64,000 nucleotides of DNA, taken from positions 62,001-126,000 of the forward strand of contig JAHLWY010000266.1 of the NCBI GenBank assembly GCA_020002185.1, given 5' to 3'. Position 1 is the stretch's first letter. Each line of letters opens with the position of its first letter. The DNA is from Paraescarpia echinospica. Taxonomy: Eukaryota; Annelida; Polychaeta; Sabellida; Siboglinidae. This document shows, piece by piece, positions 31,868 to 42,910 of the stretch. The notes under the pieces are model-generated. The model saw only the letters and a list, made by a program, of their open reading frames with translations. It was not told the DNA's origin and made no database searches. The position numbers and the translations under genes are program-made.

Positions 31868-32058
31868 CTGAGGTGGAGCCAACAGTTGTGCGATGCAGTA
31901 CTTTTGTATGTGGCAATGAATAATCTGGTGGCTATATGGAACGACATCCGTCATCTCCATCATACGTTAGATCAACATCACCGACTGATTCAAAAAGCTC
32001 AGGAGACCTGCCCTAGAGTGCCCATCGTAGTGCCTGGTGTACTCTCGCGCTATGATGA
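31868..32058 (+). pseudogene. SGNH-hydrolase-like exon, left arm
   Basis: 191-bp exon-like segment between a TTAG acceptor and a GTGAGT donor (32059). Its frame reads LCDAVLLYVAMNNLVAIW, then a basic helix-like part (HHRLIQKAQETCPR), then VPIVVPGVLSRYDE. Order and spacing match the middle of SGNH hydrolases as found in transposon proteins: the VxVGTNNL strand, an alpha helix, then the VVxSGxLPRYD strand. Here the oxyanion GTN is AMN. The right-arm copy (55809-55619, minus) keeps the same 191 bp, both splice signals and an open frame. Confidence 0.5.
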
Positions 32059-32173
32059 GTGAGTATGAGTTCTAGAAAATGTAGTAATAATAACACTTAA
32101 ATTACCCAAATTACAAGATGTCACTTGTACCAAAATCAGTACAAACTGAAATTGATGGTCTTTCTGTAGATGA

Positions 32174-32407
32174 TTATTTATCTAAGGAAGGACATTTTCT
32201 GAATGCTGATGTTTTGCTGTGATGCATAAATGCACTCCATGGTTGCCTGAAATAATTATTGTCAATAACATTGTTCATTCCAGCATCACTTTGCGATCCC
32301 TGTGCATCAGATGAGGACTCAACTTGAGGCGCCACGACAGAGACCAGTGCCATATACCGGGGTAGTCCTCCTATCCACTGTTCCTTCTCCACCAGGCATG
32401 TCTTCAT
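32174..32407 (-). other. Conserved open frame of unknown function, left arm
   Basis: 77 codons beginning MKTCLVEK, with PRYMALVSV and a Ser/Gln-rich part, ending at PSLDK. The right-arm counterpart (55270-55503, plus) is the same length with about ten differences. The opposite strand also has an acceptor-like ATTCCAG here, so the coding strand is uncertain. No family recognised. Confidence 0.25.
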
Positions 32408-32739
32408 TTCACTTGTTAATTAGGTAATTTAAAAGTCAATGGAACCATTATTTTGTAACAGTTGATCATACTTATGATAATCAGAAAGCTGTACATTTGT
32501 GCAATTCAGCATCGAACATGTAAATGATAACAGTTATTGTATATTATTTCATTGATGACTTGTATCACGTGTACAAATTAATATGATACCTATGGTTGTA
32601 ATCAATAATTTTACCAACACCGAATGTACACGTTTGTTAATTTGTTTGAGGATAATAAAATTGACATTACTTAGTTAATTGAAATTTACTTCAATGAAAT
32701 GTAATTAATTGTTTTGCACCAGTGTCAGCAAGTCGGAGG

Positions 32740-32987
32740 ATGTCTTCTTGGACCATTTCTGATGGAACAGTGCAGAGATGACTGGTGACGATGGTGATCA
32801 CTCATCTTCGTCATTGCAGTCACCAGATCCAGCTTTGGAGACTCCAGTGACTGACATGATGGATGCCAGTGTGACATGCGGTGGTCCAAATCCTCCAAAG
32901 TTAAGTAAGCAAGATAAGTCTGTGTCACACTGTACAGTATCTAGGAAGGCATCATATCAGTCCACATTTCCAGCAGTAGTTAGCTAA
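32740..32987 (+). pseudogene. Acidic exon-like segment, left arm
   Basis: Encodes GDDGDHSSSSLQSPDPALET and VTDMMDASVTCGGPNPPK, ending at a stop. The right-arm copy (54888-54592, minus) has a longer frame starting SVSKSEDVFLDHFLMEH, which the left arm breaks with a TGA. A Ser/Asp/Pro-rich linker after a BED finger would fit a hAT-like protein, but no catalytic block is seen. Confidence 0.35.
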
Positions 32988-33482
32988 TTATCCATTACAG
33001 ACATGTTTATTTGCCTGTGGTGTTTCAGTAATCATAGATGCCACAATAGCATGTTTATACCAGAAAGGTTTCTATGGTCTTGTTAGTCTTAATTCACAAC
33101 TTCCATCAGATGATATTGGTTATCTATGAAACATAATTTTATTCAAATTACAGGTGATCATGCAATGGATTATTACAGGCACATTCAATGTTAATATGCT
33201 ATTACAGAAAAAATTACTCTTCCAAGCAGTAACCATCACAGTGTGAGTACTGGTTCCAATAAGAATAGCAATAAACAAAAGTCTATGTCTACGCAAGCTA
33301 CTAACATTAGCTGCCAGTTGTATTCATAACAGAAGGCAACAAATTACAACCATACATTCTCCCCTTAAAAATTATGAGGAGTACTGAAACATCACTCTTT
33401 CTTAATAATGCAAACATAGCCACTCATATAATTAAAAAGCCTGTGTTTTTTGGTGCCGGAACAAGATAGGTGAAATCCACTC

Positions 33483-33749
33483 TTGCTAACAAATAATATA
33501 ACAGAAAATCAGTTCAGGTTGATTGTGCAAGGTGAAAATGCACATCATTTAAACAAATGTGTAGCATTACAAGTTCGAACACTCATTGATAGAACTCTCC
33601 CCAGACATGCACATGACACAGTGCATGGTGCTACTAATTTAGCCAAATTTCCAAATCAGGTAAACACTTCCAGGAGTAACTTGATAAATTGTATCACGAA
33701 AAGCATAGATCTGGATCAGGCTGGAAAGGTCAGCCTCAATCCCAATTAG
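33483..33749 (+). pseudogene. Conserved open frame of unknown function, left arm
   Basis: Begins NNITENQFRLIVQGENAHH and includes LQVRTLIDRTLPRHAHDTVH, ending at an in-frame TAG. The right-arm copy (54082-53744, minus) reads through that stop to EQHGWAFVASEDKKPF, so the left arm has gained a nonsense change. Both copies sit in the same order relative to the acidic exon. No family recognised; the amino-acid conservation could reflect recent duplication alone. Confidence 0.35.
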
Positions 33750-33849
33750 GAACAACATGGGTGGGCATTTGTTGCATCAGAAGACGAGAAACCATTTGCC
33801 AATGAACATTCGTATTCTTAAAATGCAGCTAGTGAAAATGTACTTACAC

Positions 33850-34480
33850 AGTTGAACACTCGATTATGTTACACCCAGAATTGGCTCAGTTAGTCAACAG
33901 AAGAGTCGTTTGAGTAAATGACATCACATGTTCTTTTAACACAAAAGTCTGCTGCTGCTTTGTATTCTGTTTCAGATGTACCACCAACAAGTAGTTCCAA
34001 GCATTCTGGTGGCCCAGCTTTGACAGCAACACAAACTTCGTATACAATTTGGCATTTAGTTAATAAATGGGTTATCGCAGTATTTTCATATAGCATGTGT
34101 TGACACATGCAATAGGAAAATAATTTCTAGTAGTCGATTGGAACATCTCTACTTGTAATTACCTTGTCTAAGTTGTCAACATAATGTGTGTGATCATGTC
34201 TAATGTATTTGTAGTTTTCCAGATGTTACAGAGCAGAGACGACGGAGAGAGGCCGATGCCGCCTACTTCCACATCAAGAAAACAAACGGCTCTTTTCAGA
34301 GCGTTAACATTTTTACTGGTTTATGCTGTTTAACATGCTGGCGCAAGTTTTATTGATGCGTCAGGTGGTAGGTTATGGACAGATATGCTTGTCGAATCTA
34401 CATTCTGCTTCCACTATTGGTGATTTATATGAAATGGCAAGCATATTTCATTCATGTCTGCCAGTAAAATTATAGCCTCT
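33850..34480 (+). other. Segment unique to the left arm
   Basis: Not matched in the right arm, where a different 390-bp segment (53345-53730) lies between the same flanks. It contains a frame with DVTEQRRRREADAAYFHIKK and FTGLCCLTCWRKF at about 34220-34340, possibly another exon piece of the duplicated unit. Confidence 0.5.
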
Positions 34481-34907
34481 CATAAAACAAGACTCTCGTT
34501 GTAACCTCCACAAAGTAACCAGTGGATATAGTGATCACTGTATGGCACCAGGCTAATTAAAGGAGGGATCTTGGAGCAGTTATAGGCAAATAGCTACCAC
34601 AGAATGTAAAATTAATCTGAATAGTCACTTCTAATTTGTTGCCGAATACATACAACTACGACTAGTGTGAAAACTATATTATATGTCAGTCATTAAAAAA
34701 TAAATCACATACTATGTCCTAGAAACCGAATGATACCCAGAAATATTTTGTTCATTTAAAAAAAAATTACGTAAATACATATATATTATGTTCATTGGAT
34801 AGAATAATTATATTACCTATACAAGTGTCATGTTGTAGTAGTTTTTTCATATGTCATTGATGATGTGTATTTGAAAAATAAAATAATGTTGGCTTTATTC
34901 CATCACA

Positions 34908-36644
34908 TAAATACATGCTAACTACCGCGAAAAGCAATTCCAACATACCAATAAAAGACAAAGATGGCAGAGTGCTTCTAACAAACGAGGAACAAGACAC
35001 GAGGTGGATTGAACACTTCCGAGAAGTACTAAATCAACCAACACCAACCACACTCTTCAACTTCGAACAGGAACCAAACATAAAAGAGCTTGATGTCATC
35101 ACCAATGACATCACCAGGGCAGAAGTTTCCAAAGCCATCGATAGCCTCAAGAACAACAAGGCAGCGGGCCTTGATGAAGTATCGGCCGAACTATTGAAAC
35201 ATGGCAAGGACGGGGTTGTAGACGAGTTAACCTACTTGTTCAATCTGATCTGGTCAGAGGAGGAAGTTCCTGATGATTGGAGACGAGGAGTGATCGTGAC
35301 GTTACCAAAGAAGGGGTGCCTGAGCGATTGCAATAACTGGCGAGGAATAACATTGATGTCAGTACCTGGAAAAGTGTTCTGCAGTGAGATCCTAAACCGG
35401 CTGAAGACAGCAGTTGACCAACACCTCCGGGAGGAACAAGCTGGTTTTCGAAGAGGAAGGTCATGCTGTGAGCAGATCTTCACATTGCGAAACATCATCG
35501 AACAAAGCAGAGAGTTCCAGATACCTCTTTTAGTCAATTTCATTGACTTTAAGAAGGCTTTCGACAGTGTCCACAGACATTCGCTGTGGCAAATCCTGAA
35601 GCTATACGGCATACCAAGCAAATATATAGACATTTTCAAATCGCTATACCGAAACACCAACTGCTGCATCAAGACCAACGATGGCTACACAGACATGTTC
35701 CATATAGAGACAGGTGTACGTCAAGGTTGCATCCTGTCCCCTTTCCTCTTTGTTGTTGTTATCGACTTCATCATGAGGAAAACGATGAAAGATCCGAACT
35801 TTGGTGTTAAATGGATAAATAATAGGTTGACAGACCTTGACTTTGCCGATGATATTGCACTGCTCAGCCACACGCCGGAGATCCTACAAGAGATGACCAA
35901 TAATTTAAACAAAAATGGAGAGATGGTCGGATTACGAATCAGCTATGGGAAGACAAAAACATTGTCAGCTGGTGATGGATCTGACCCCACATTGTGATCG
36001 GTCAGGAAGAGTTGCAATGCGTTGAGAACTTCCCTTACCTTGGAAGCTACATCTCTAGGAAAGGCGACGCGGAAGTAGATGTACGAGCGAGGATAGGCAA
36101 GGCATCAGCAGTGTTCCAAAGACTACGTCCAATATGGTCCAGTAACACCATCAGAAAGGACATAAAACTACGTCTTTACATGTCAATCGTAATACCAACA
36201 GCGATATATGCCTGTGAAACGTGGAAGAATACGGCGAGGATATCAAAATAACTAGACGTATTTCATCGACGATGTCTCCGGTTCATACTGGGCATATCGT
36301 GGAGAGAACACACCACAAATGAAGAAGTGATGAGCAGGGCAGGTCTGGACAGCCTGCATCACATAGTTAAGTCTCGACGACGAAGACTAGCGGGACATAT
36401 CCTACGCCTACCAAGAGAGAGAACAGCACATGTAGCAATGGAATGGGTGCTTGAAGGTGGAAATAGAAGGAGAGGAAGGCCGACTAAGACCTGGCGCAAG
36501 ACGTTTAAAGAAGATCTGGCAGAGATGGAAATCACCTGGAATGAGGCCAAAGAAATTGCGAAAGACCGTAGTAGATGGAGAAAGCTCGTCGCCCGATGTC
36601 CCGAAAGGAACAGGAGGAACTTAGTCTAAGTAAGTAAATACATG
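34908..36644 (+). mobile_element. RTE-like LINE insertion with 10-bp target duplication
   Basis: TAAATACATG at 34908-34917 and 36635-36644 flanks the insert 34918-36634. The right arm has the uninterrupted site (52945-52970) with one TAAATATG-like word. The insert is 5'-truncated: it lacks the endonuclease and starts inside ORF2. It ends with a short TAAGTAAG tail instead of poly(A), as in RTE elements. It inserted after the arms duplicated. Confidence 0.92.
34918..36629 (+). pseudogene. RTE-like reverse transcriptase, 5'-truncated
   Basis: The first frame (to 35997) carries the RT: EVSKAIDSLKNNKAAGLDEV, PKKGCLSDCNNWRGI, QAGFRRGRSCCEQI, FIDFKKAFDSVHR with the first Asp, GVRQGCILSP, and the LDFADDIALL active site. 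A one-base deletion near 35994 shifts it; the thumb and C-terminal part (35994-36629) continue with NFPYLGSYIS, YACETW, one in-frame TAA at 36249-36251, then GISWREHTTNEEV, RRRRLAGHILRLPRER and GRPTKTWRKTF. The W..HTTN and RRLAGHILR blocks point to the RTE/BovB-type group rather than CR1. It stops at 36627-36629, 5 bp before the insertion end. Confidence 0.88.
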
Positions 36645-37000
36645 TGTCTGCTGTCTATCCTGTGCCTAAGAAAACACCCTATGTCTGCAGTAAGATCAGT
36701 TCTTTTAAAAAATTTGAATGTTATATATTCTATATTTCACCTCTGGTACACCTGTTTTTTTTTCGAAATTTATCCCAATATCTTGAGGTTTTGCAGTTCG
36801 GCCTGGAAATATTTCCCAAAAAAAATGGCTTCCTAAGTCAAATGCATGTAGGATCAGTTTACTTTTACAGAAACGTTCAATAGTTTGAATACACACTAAA
36901 AGCTGCAAACAATTGTGACCCGCTAGTCCAAGATGAGATGCTTCTCGTTGATGGAGTTTCCATCGTGAAATCATCTGGTATAGATTAAACTTTCAAATGT

Positions 37001-37310
37001 TGGCATAGTAGCGCAGCGGTAAGACCTCTGGACTCTCGACTGAGACCGCGGGTTCGAATCCTGTGCGGCGGTGTCGAACCTTGGGCAAGTTCGTTTACTC
37101 TACATTGCTTCAGTTCACTCAACTGTATGAATGAGTACCTGGCTATAGATAGTGGTGGATATTTGTGTATGAATAGTCTTGGCGCATTAATTGCAGCGTG
37201 GCTGAATGGTGTTCGATTGAACAGGTCTGCTAGGGTCGAAAGTGTAAAGCGCTTTGAGCAGTCCATAGGATTGGATACTGCGCTATATAAGAACTTACCT
37301 CTACTTTTTT
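37001..37310 (+). mobile_element. tRNA-derived SINE
   Basis: The head has A box TAGCGCAGCGGTAAG (37008-37022) and a perfect B box GGTTCGAATCC (37051-37061). A central domain follows with TTGGGCAAGTTCGTTTACTC and ATGAATGAGTACCTGG, of the type shared by many metazoan SINEs. The tail (GCGCTTTGAGCAG to GCGCTATATAAGAA) resembles L2/CR1-type 3' ends. The right arm lacks it (52560-52600 holds about 15 unrelated bases instead), so it inserted after the duplication, with a small target rearrangement. Confidence 0.88.
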
Positions 37311-37836
37311 GTCTTTTTATAGACGTTACCTAAGTGTGTTTATTTTGATGTTTTGATAGTGAGAAAACCATAGCCAAAATATAGAATGAAAACTTTTTTC
37401 CAAACCATTTTGCTTTTTCAAGATTCTAATTGCTGTATCTCTGGAAATATTGTGAACATAGGAAACATTGGGGTATTGTTTTTTCTCTGAATGTGCTCTA
37501 TGACTATATGAATATGCAATAAAAACAGCATATTTGTTTTCGCGAACGTCTCGTTTTTGCATGGTGGGTCATAATTTATGTCAACAATTTTCAAAACATG
37601 TTCACTACATAAAAAAACATTACATGGTCATAACTATAATCTGTTTCATGTTTTAAAACGGCAACACTGAATATGAGAACAATGTCAACATGATGTTGAT
37701 GCTGGCACAAAATAATCACAGTGATAGAATAGTCAACAATGACTGTGGTCACTACACAGAAGGAAGGAAGGAAAATAAGCAATTAAGTTTAATAAAAAAC
37801 CGTCCCAACAGAAAATGATTACATGCACACAACTGA

Positions 37837-37840
37837 TTAA
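37837..37840. other. Empty TTAA site corresponding to the K4 insertion
   Basis: AACTGATTAAGCAATATG here is the undisturbed counterpart of the K4 flanks at 50101 and 52032 in the other arm. Confidence 0.9.
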
Positions 37841-38399
37841 GCAATATGTTTATAATAGAAACGAATTGTATTAATTGGCGTTGGTTTTATCTGGATCGGA
37901 GCATTAAGGCGAAAAAAGAAACCCTAGGCTTTATCTACTAACCCTAATATTTTTAAACTGCGTCAATTAGACCCACCAACCATTGCAACGAGGTCCCCCG
38001 CGACATAAAGACCACTTCCGTCACAAGCAAGTGACAAATGGGCAGGCGCCGCAGCGTAAATTTGACACGTGATGCAGGGGATTCGTAACGCAATTGGATA
38101 TTATTTCGCGGGGGGTAACAAGCATTGAGAATATAGGTGGGCATTTTTTCTAACAATATTTCTAACAAATTTGGTGGGGAAATTATATTCAATATTTGTA
38201 CAACACATTTAGCTAGTCATTTTAGTTGACGAGAAGGGAGTACGCAGACTTTTATAATCCTCCGACTTATTATTAAATATCTGTCAATATTATGGCCTTT
38301 AAAATATGTTTTACTTATTGACATGACTGCCGCTTGGGTAATTTATTACTATAATTGGCATTCATTGGCACTTCGTCTTGTGAATGAAAACTTTCTAAT

Positions 38400-39151
38400 A
38401 TATAATCTCGAGTGCGGTTTTTTATAAGGGTGCCCTCTTAATTGTTGAAGTGTTCTCCATCAGTCCATGATGGAGAAGTTCGCTGGAGGTATATTGTCTA
38501 TGTAAATCACTGACAAGTATGAACACCTAATATATTAGGTGGTGCTTAGCCAGGTCGGCTCTACGTTACTACCGTCGTTAGTTTCGAATGTTTTAATATT
38601 TAATACATTAAATACTATCGACCTGCTATGCTAATCCGTATGACTAATTTTAGGTATCGCCCTGGTCGCTCTATGCTGTACATTCTCAATTACGTTGACA
38701 TTAACTCGTCGTCTGCATGTTGTATATTATTGCAGCCGTAGTGCATGCAGATAATTTTTTATATTATAAATTACAGTTGCCATTCTCCGTCCATCCATCC
38801 ATCCATCCATCCATCCATCCATCCATGTATTGTATTAAGATCCTGTAATGTCACTGCATCCTCGACTGATGCAACTAATTGACTGAAGAGTTTTGTATCA
38901 CCCGCAAATTTACAAATAAATTAGTATTACAAATACCATCGTCTATGTCGTTTATATTTAAATAGTAAATAAAAGTTGGTGGCGTTGCATAACTGCTCCC
39001 AAGACTGAACTGTATAGTGACCCCAATCTTTACAATTGCCCATGATTTTATTTTGGCATTCAGACCTTGATCGACCATTTACGACGATTCGATCATTAAT
39101 TATACTGTGTTGGATGGCCATTCCGTTACCCATGGATTGACATCGCCTCAT
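38400..39151 (-). pseudogene. Old CR1-like RT fragment, left arm
   Basis: Degenerate minus-strand copy of the fragment better read in the right arm (48845-49600). FINDID-like (KYKRHRRWYL in a shifted frame) and the CNTNLFVNL block replacing FADDTKLF are visible around 38870-39080. Several frameshifts and the CCAT expansion have destroyed it. Confidence 0.6.
38791..38826 (+). repeat. (CCAT)n microsatellite
   Basis: Nine CCAT units in the left arm; the matching place in the right arm (about 49170) has only about three, inside the old CR1 reading frame. Confidence 0.95.
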
Positions 39152-40254
39152 TCTCCAAAAAAGTCTGACAGCTCGTTTTTTTTTAAATTGCTAATTGGCC
39201 GTTTGTTACCTGTTTAGAAAAAAAATACTGCATCTTACAAAAACGGTTACGCCCGGTCGGTACCAAGTTTTTGTTGTGTTTACCATGGCGCGATCGTATG
39301 TGACATGGCGTTTTTTCTGAACAGGTTTTTATGGAAGCAATTCTGATATGTAATATGAATTATTATTTATGTATCCATACATTTTGAAATAATTGTGTTT
39401 GTTATATTTTTGTCTCAATCCACATTTTAGCTTGATATAGGGCGTAACCAGTTAAAGTTTGGCTGTTTTTTATTTGCACAAAGATCAAATTTACAGAGAA
39501 TATAACAGTAACCGTTATAAAATAATACATACATCAAAATATTGAATATATATTGGTTTACTAACAACGTTAACTTTTTAAAATAAACAATTTCTAATAG
39601 TGGCACATTGGTGAAGAAGTTTGGCATCGGGCGTCACCGTAAAGAAAAGGCCAATTAGCAATACAAAACATGGGTAGAATGATGTACCTTGTGGAACTAT
39701 AATCATTATTATACTGTGTTACATCGATAAGATAGTTTACCTTGGCATCAGATATTAGCAAAATTAAATTTCCAATATTAAGTATTTTTCAGGGGTATCA
39801 GAAATAAATGCATGTTTAAAAATGGAAAGCCTATTTAATTTTGGGTTTTTAGGCTACTCTAACAGGAATTAGGCACCTTTACTTGCATGTTGCTATATGG
39901 AGTTATCCATACCCTAAAACACCTCGTCGACACGAATCCAATGATGTGTCTAACTTATATGTGAGATCACAAATGAGGAAATAATACAACGTGGAAAGTT
40001 TAAATTTAGACGAACTGTCAGACTTTTTGGAGAGTGGCCCTCATTTGCACTGTATGTGTACTTTCATCGCAAGTCGGTGTCTTAGTAATGAGCTAAAGAT
40101 TAATTTAGTTGAACACCAGTGCATTCAGGATTATACGTTATAAATGGTTATGTTTATGTACTTGTACTATATATGACTATACGGGAATGTAATAACTATA
40201 GTTATACTGTGTAAGGTACAGCCAAGGTACCATTAATTTTATTCCGATTTTGTA
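39152..40254 (+). other. Non-coding part of the left arm
   Basis: Matches 47738-48830 in inverse orientation; AT-rich, with no coding signal. Confidence 0.6.
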
Positions 40255-40847
40255 TTAAAGGAAATAAAAATAAGGCATTAGCTAAAATCCTTTTTCCATG
40301 TGTACACACAGTTTAACCTTGTATGTAACATTTGACAATACTAAAACAATACAGAAAAATACATTTGTAGCATAAATTCAATTTTAAACCCGTCTGTGTA
40401 GCGATTCCCGCGAAAAATAATATTTAATGAGCTAGGCGATCACGTGGTATCGGGACGTCACTTATGACCCACACTCGCATCAGGCCGACCCTTTCCATGC
40501 ATTCAGTGCATGTTTACAAGTATAGCTTTTGGGTCGAAACGAGCGTCAGAATGCATGAGTTATTGTGCAATATTCCGATGAAATACAAACACTAGTCATC
40601 ATAGAGGAACAAGCAGTTATCTTACCGTTCCACATGAATCGAATTTTATTCAAAACAATGAATGTGAATGTGCTTACAAGTCGACTAGGTTTCGCCGAGC
40701 TTGGGCTCGTTTTCAGAATAATTATATCGAATGCAACCAACGAGAGATAATCTACACCAATAAACATACATAGCAAACATATATGTATCCAGCTACAGAA
40801 AGTAACGTGTATAATCTCATAATATCACTAGAATATCGATGTATTAA
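40255..40847 (+). mobile_element. TTAA element K3a (A end and one arm)
   Basis: Starts at the TTAA of 40255-40258 with end A (TTAAAGGAAATAAAAATAAG) and follows K1 from 3859 to about 4445, stopping at ATCGATGTATTAA. The right arm of the duplication has the empty site TGTATTAACATTACG (about 47732). It is followed directly by end B of K3b, so it is a truncated or compound copy. Its octamer is altered to GGACGTCA. Confidence 0.85.
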
Positions 40848-41671
40848 AGGGAATAAAAACATATATTGCTCAAATTCATGTTATATTACATCCTGCTGTC
40901 TATTTCCACGTCCACCAAGCCAACAAAAATCCAAAAATTCAATGAATTAGAAATTCCACATTTTATGGTGTGCATCCGGACATTTTCGAATATGCATATT
41001 TTTGGCGCGCTTTTCGGGATGCCGAGATGTGACGTCACTTATGACCCACACTCGCATCAGGCCGACCCTTTCCATGCATTCAGAGCATGTTTACAAGTAT
41101 AGCTTTTGGGTCGAAACGAGCGTCAGAACGAGTTATTGTGCAATATTCCGACGTAATACAAACACTAGTCATCATAGAGGAACAAGCAGTTATCTTACGG
41201 TACCACATGAATCGAATTTTATTCAAAACAACGAATGCGAATGGGCCTACGAGTCGACTAGGTTTCGCCGAGCTTAGGCTCGTTTTCAGAATAATTATAT
41301 CGAATGCAACCAACGGGAGATAATCTACACCAATAAACATACATAGCAAACATATATATTGTATCCAGCTACATAAAGTAACGTGTATAATCTCATAATA
41401 TCACTAGAATATCGATATATGAAGGAGTTGTACAATTTATCATAACAATTTAAATCAGTCATAGAGTTTCCGTTGGTCCCGCTAGCTCAGTGGGCAGACG
41501 CGTTGGTCACTTGTCACTTATTTTATAATCGGGCGACGCCGGTTCAATCCTGACAGCATGCAAACCTTTGATTTTCTTTACACTTTTTTTGTTTATGTTT
41601 TCACGAAGTAATATAAACAAAATAACTTTATATTATAATGCACTGTTTGTAAATAATTGTTATTTTACTAG
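40844..41671 (+). mobile_element. TTAA element K3b (B end and one arm)
   Basis: Starts at TTAA with end B (TTAAAGGGAATAAAAACATA), has GTGACGTCAC at about 41030, then one arm through the tRNA-like block to TTTGTAAATAATTG. It is broken at about 41671 by a MITE fragment; no second arm or second end follows. Confidence 0.8.
41475..41562 (+). ncRNA. tRNA-like sequence (K3b)
   Basis: A box TAGCTCAGTGGGCAG and B box GGTTCAATCCT, the best-preserved pair among the plus-strand copies. It starts GGTCCCGCTAGC and ends near GCATGC. Confidence 0.6.
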
Positions 41672-42123
41672 CGTATGTTTATTGCTACCTCGTGAAAGAT
41701 CTAATGTAGTAGTACATTCAGTATTCACTGGACTGACATGTGCCATGCCAAAGTGCTCGAACAAAATTCACACATGACACCAAAACGGTATTTTCAAGGG
41801 CACTCTTTCGGTAATGGCGGACGAATCCTTAATGTGGTCTTACCCCAATAAACATACGCTAGTCACTCGCGTATTCGCACAGTGGCTATTTTGCAGAACG
41901 CACCAATATTTCAAAATCCGTCACCAGATTGGGGCGAAATTGAGGGGTGTCAGGTTTGGGTGGATTTTTCTGAAAACTGAGGTATGAGAATTTTACGAGT
42001 TTTCCCCAGCACTTGTGTCAATGGAGGTTAAATATGCTGTGAAATTTTCAAGAATTTTTTTCGTCGAATTTAGCAGGAAATGAAGGAAAGTTATAATGGC
42101 CGCCTATGTAAAATTTAAATGTG
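41672..42123. mobile_element. Rearranged, folded copy of the GGGGTAAGACC MITE
   Basis: 41672-41850 equals the right part of the 57470-type MITE, ending ATGTGGTCTTACCCC. 41851-42123 is the left part of the same MITE in reverse, again ending ATGTGGTCTTACCCC. The join falls at the ACTAGCGTATGTTTATTG word, which occurs on both sides in opposite directions. Confidence 0.8.
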
Positions 42124-42310
42124 GTCTTACCCCAGCACTCGGCAACGTTCTATTAACTGACTAGTCTGTATATTGTGTGGTTACAATGTTATGATCTTAT
42201 GAGGTCTCATTCAACTAGTCAGCCTTTTTCAGAACATTAGCGCCAAGCCGACATTAGCTGAATTACCCGCCGAAGAACGGGTGGTGAGAGTGGTGACTTT
42301 CCGTTAGTTT
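42124..42310 (+). repeat. Second copy of the 30466-30674 element
   Basis: AGCACTCGGCAACGTTCTAT, TATGATCTTATGAGGTCTCA and TCATTCAACTAGTCAGCC match 30488-30590 closely; the remainder is diverged. It directly follows the MITE end. Confidence 0.75.
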
Positions 42311-42626
42311 TCCTGGGCGTTTGACCGTTAACGGACGTGGATTGTTGAATGAGAGGTAATCTTTTACTTAACTGGCCTATATTATTAGGACCTTATGAAA
42401 ACGGTTTTACCTGCTTTTTTATATGTATGTGTTCGTAATTTAATTCTTAATCACTTCCGGTACAAAGAGGTCACATATTAATTTTGTAATTGTCTTTTAG
42501 AGCAATTTAATCCCGTCGAGTCGATCGTTGTAAACCACGTGCGCTCGCGTCGTTCTGTCTGTTTACGTTCTCTCTCTCTCTCTCTATATATATATAATAT
42601 AAGTGTGTGCAACTGTTGCGGCAACC
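42311..42626. other. Gypsy left flank; (TC)n(TA)n at 42568-42602
   Basis: No gene. It contains a dinucleotide run and ends with the CAACC target-site copy (42622-42626). Confidence 0.6.
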
Positions 42627-42756
42627 TGTCGTGTATTGGGTACGACATTTACAGAGAACTATTGACGTAGTCAAATAGAACAAACATTTTTATTACCGGA
42701 AGTCCGGAACAACTCTCGAACCAGGAACAGGAACACGTGATATGTCATATATAACA
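42627..42756 (-). repeat. 3' LTR
   Basis: Reads TGTTATATATGACATATCAC to CCCAATACACGACA on the minus strand (TG...CA ends) and contains AATAAA as a polyadenylation signal. Confidence 0.95.
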
Positions 42757-42769
42757 TTCCTCCCTCTTT
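42757..42769 (-). other. Polypurine tract
   Basis: AAAGAGGGAGGAA on the minus strand directly abuts the 3' LTR; this is the plus-strand DNA primer site. Confidence 0.9.
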
Positions 42770-42910
42770 AGGATACAACTTGTATTAGAGTTCACTGTTC
42801 TATGAATGAAATAAACTAAATTAGAAAACAGTCCAGAGTGTTCTACAGCTCGTAGAAAATGTGCAAATAAAAACGTACACTGATAACTACACTAACTTTG
42901 TAGTTATAGT

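Larger units (their letters stand above)
29996..40258 (+). repeat. Left arm of a large inverted duplication
   Basis: Matches the reverse complement of 47734-57469 along almost all its length. The match starts at GGTTGTGGGTATGGC (29996) and ends at GATTTTGTATTAA (40258). Left-only insertions are a 209-bp element (30466-30674), an RTE-like LINE (34918-36634), a SINE (37001-37310) and K3 at the inner edge. Sequence 33850-34480 is not matched on the other side, where 53345-53730 takes its place. Conserved exon fragments in both arms suggest that the duplicated unit was itself a mobile element or gene remnant. Confidence 0.9.

Noticed and set aside
38791..38826. Telomere-like repeat
   Set aside because: The unit is CCAT, not a telomeric hexamer, and it is a short local expansion.
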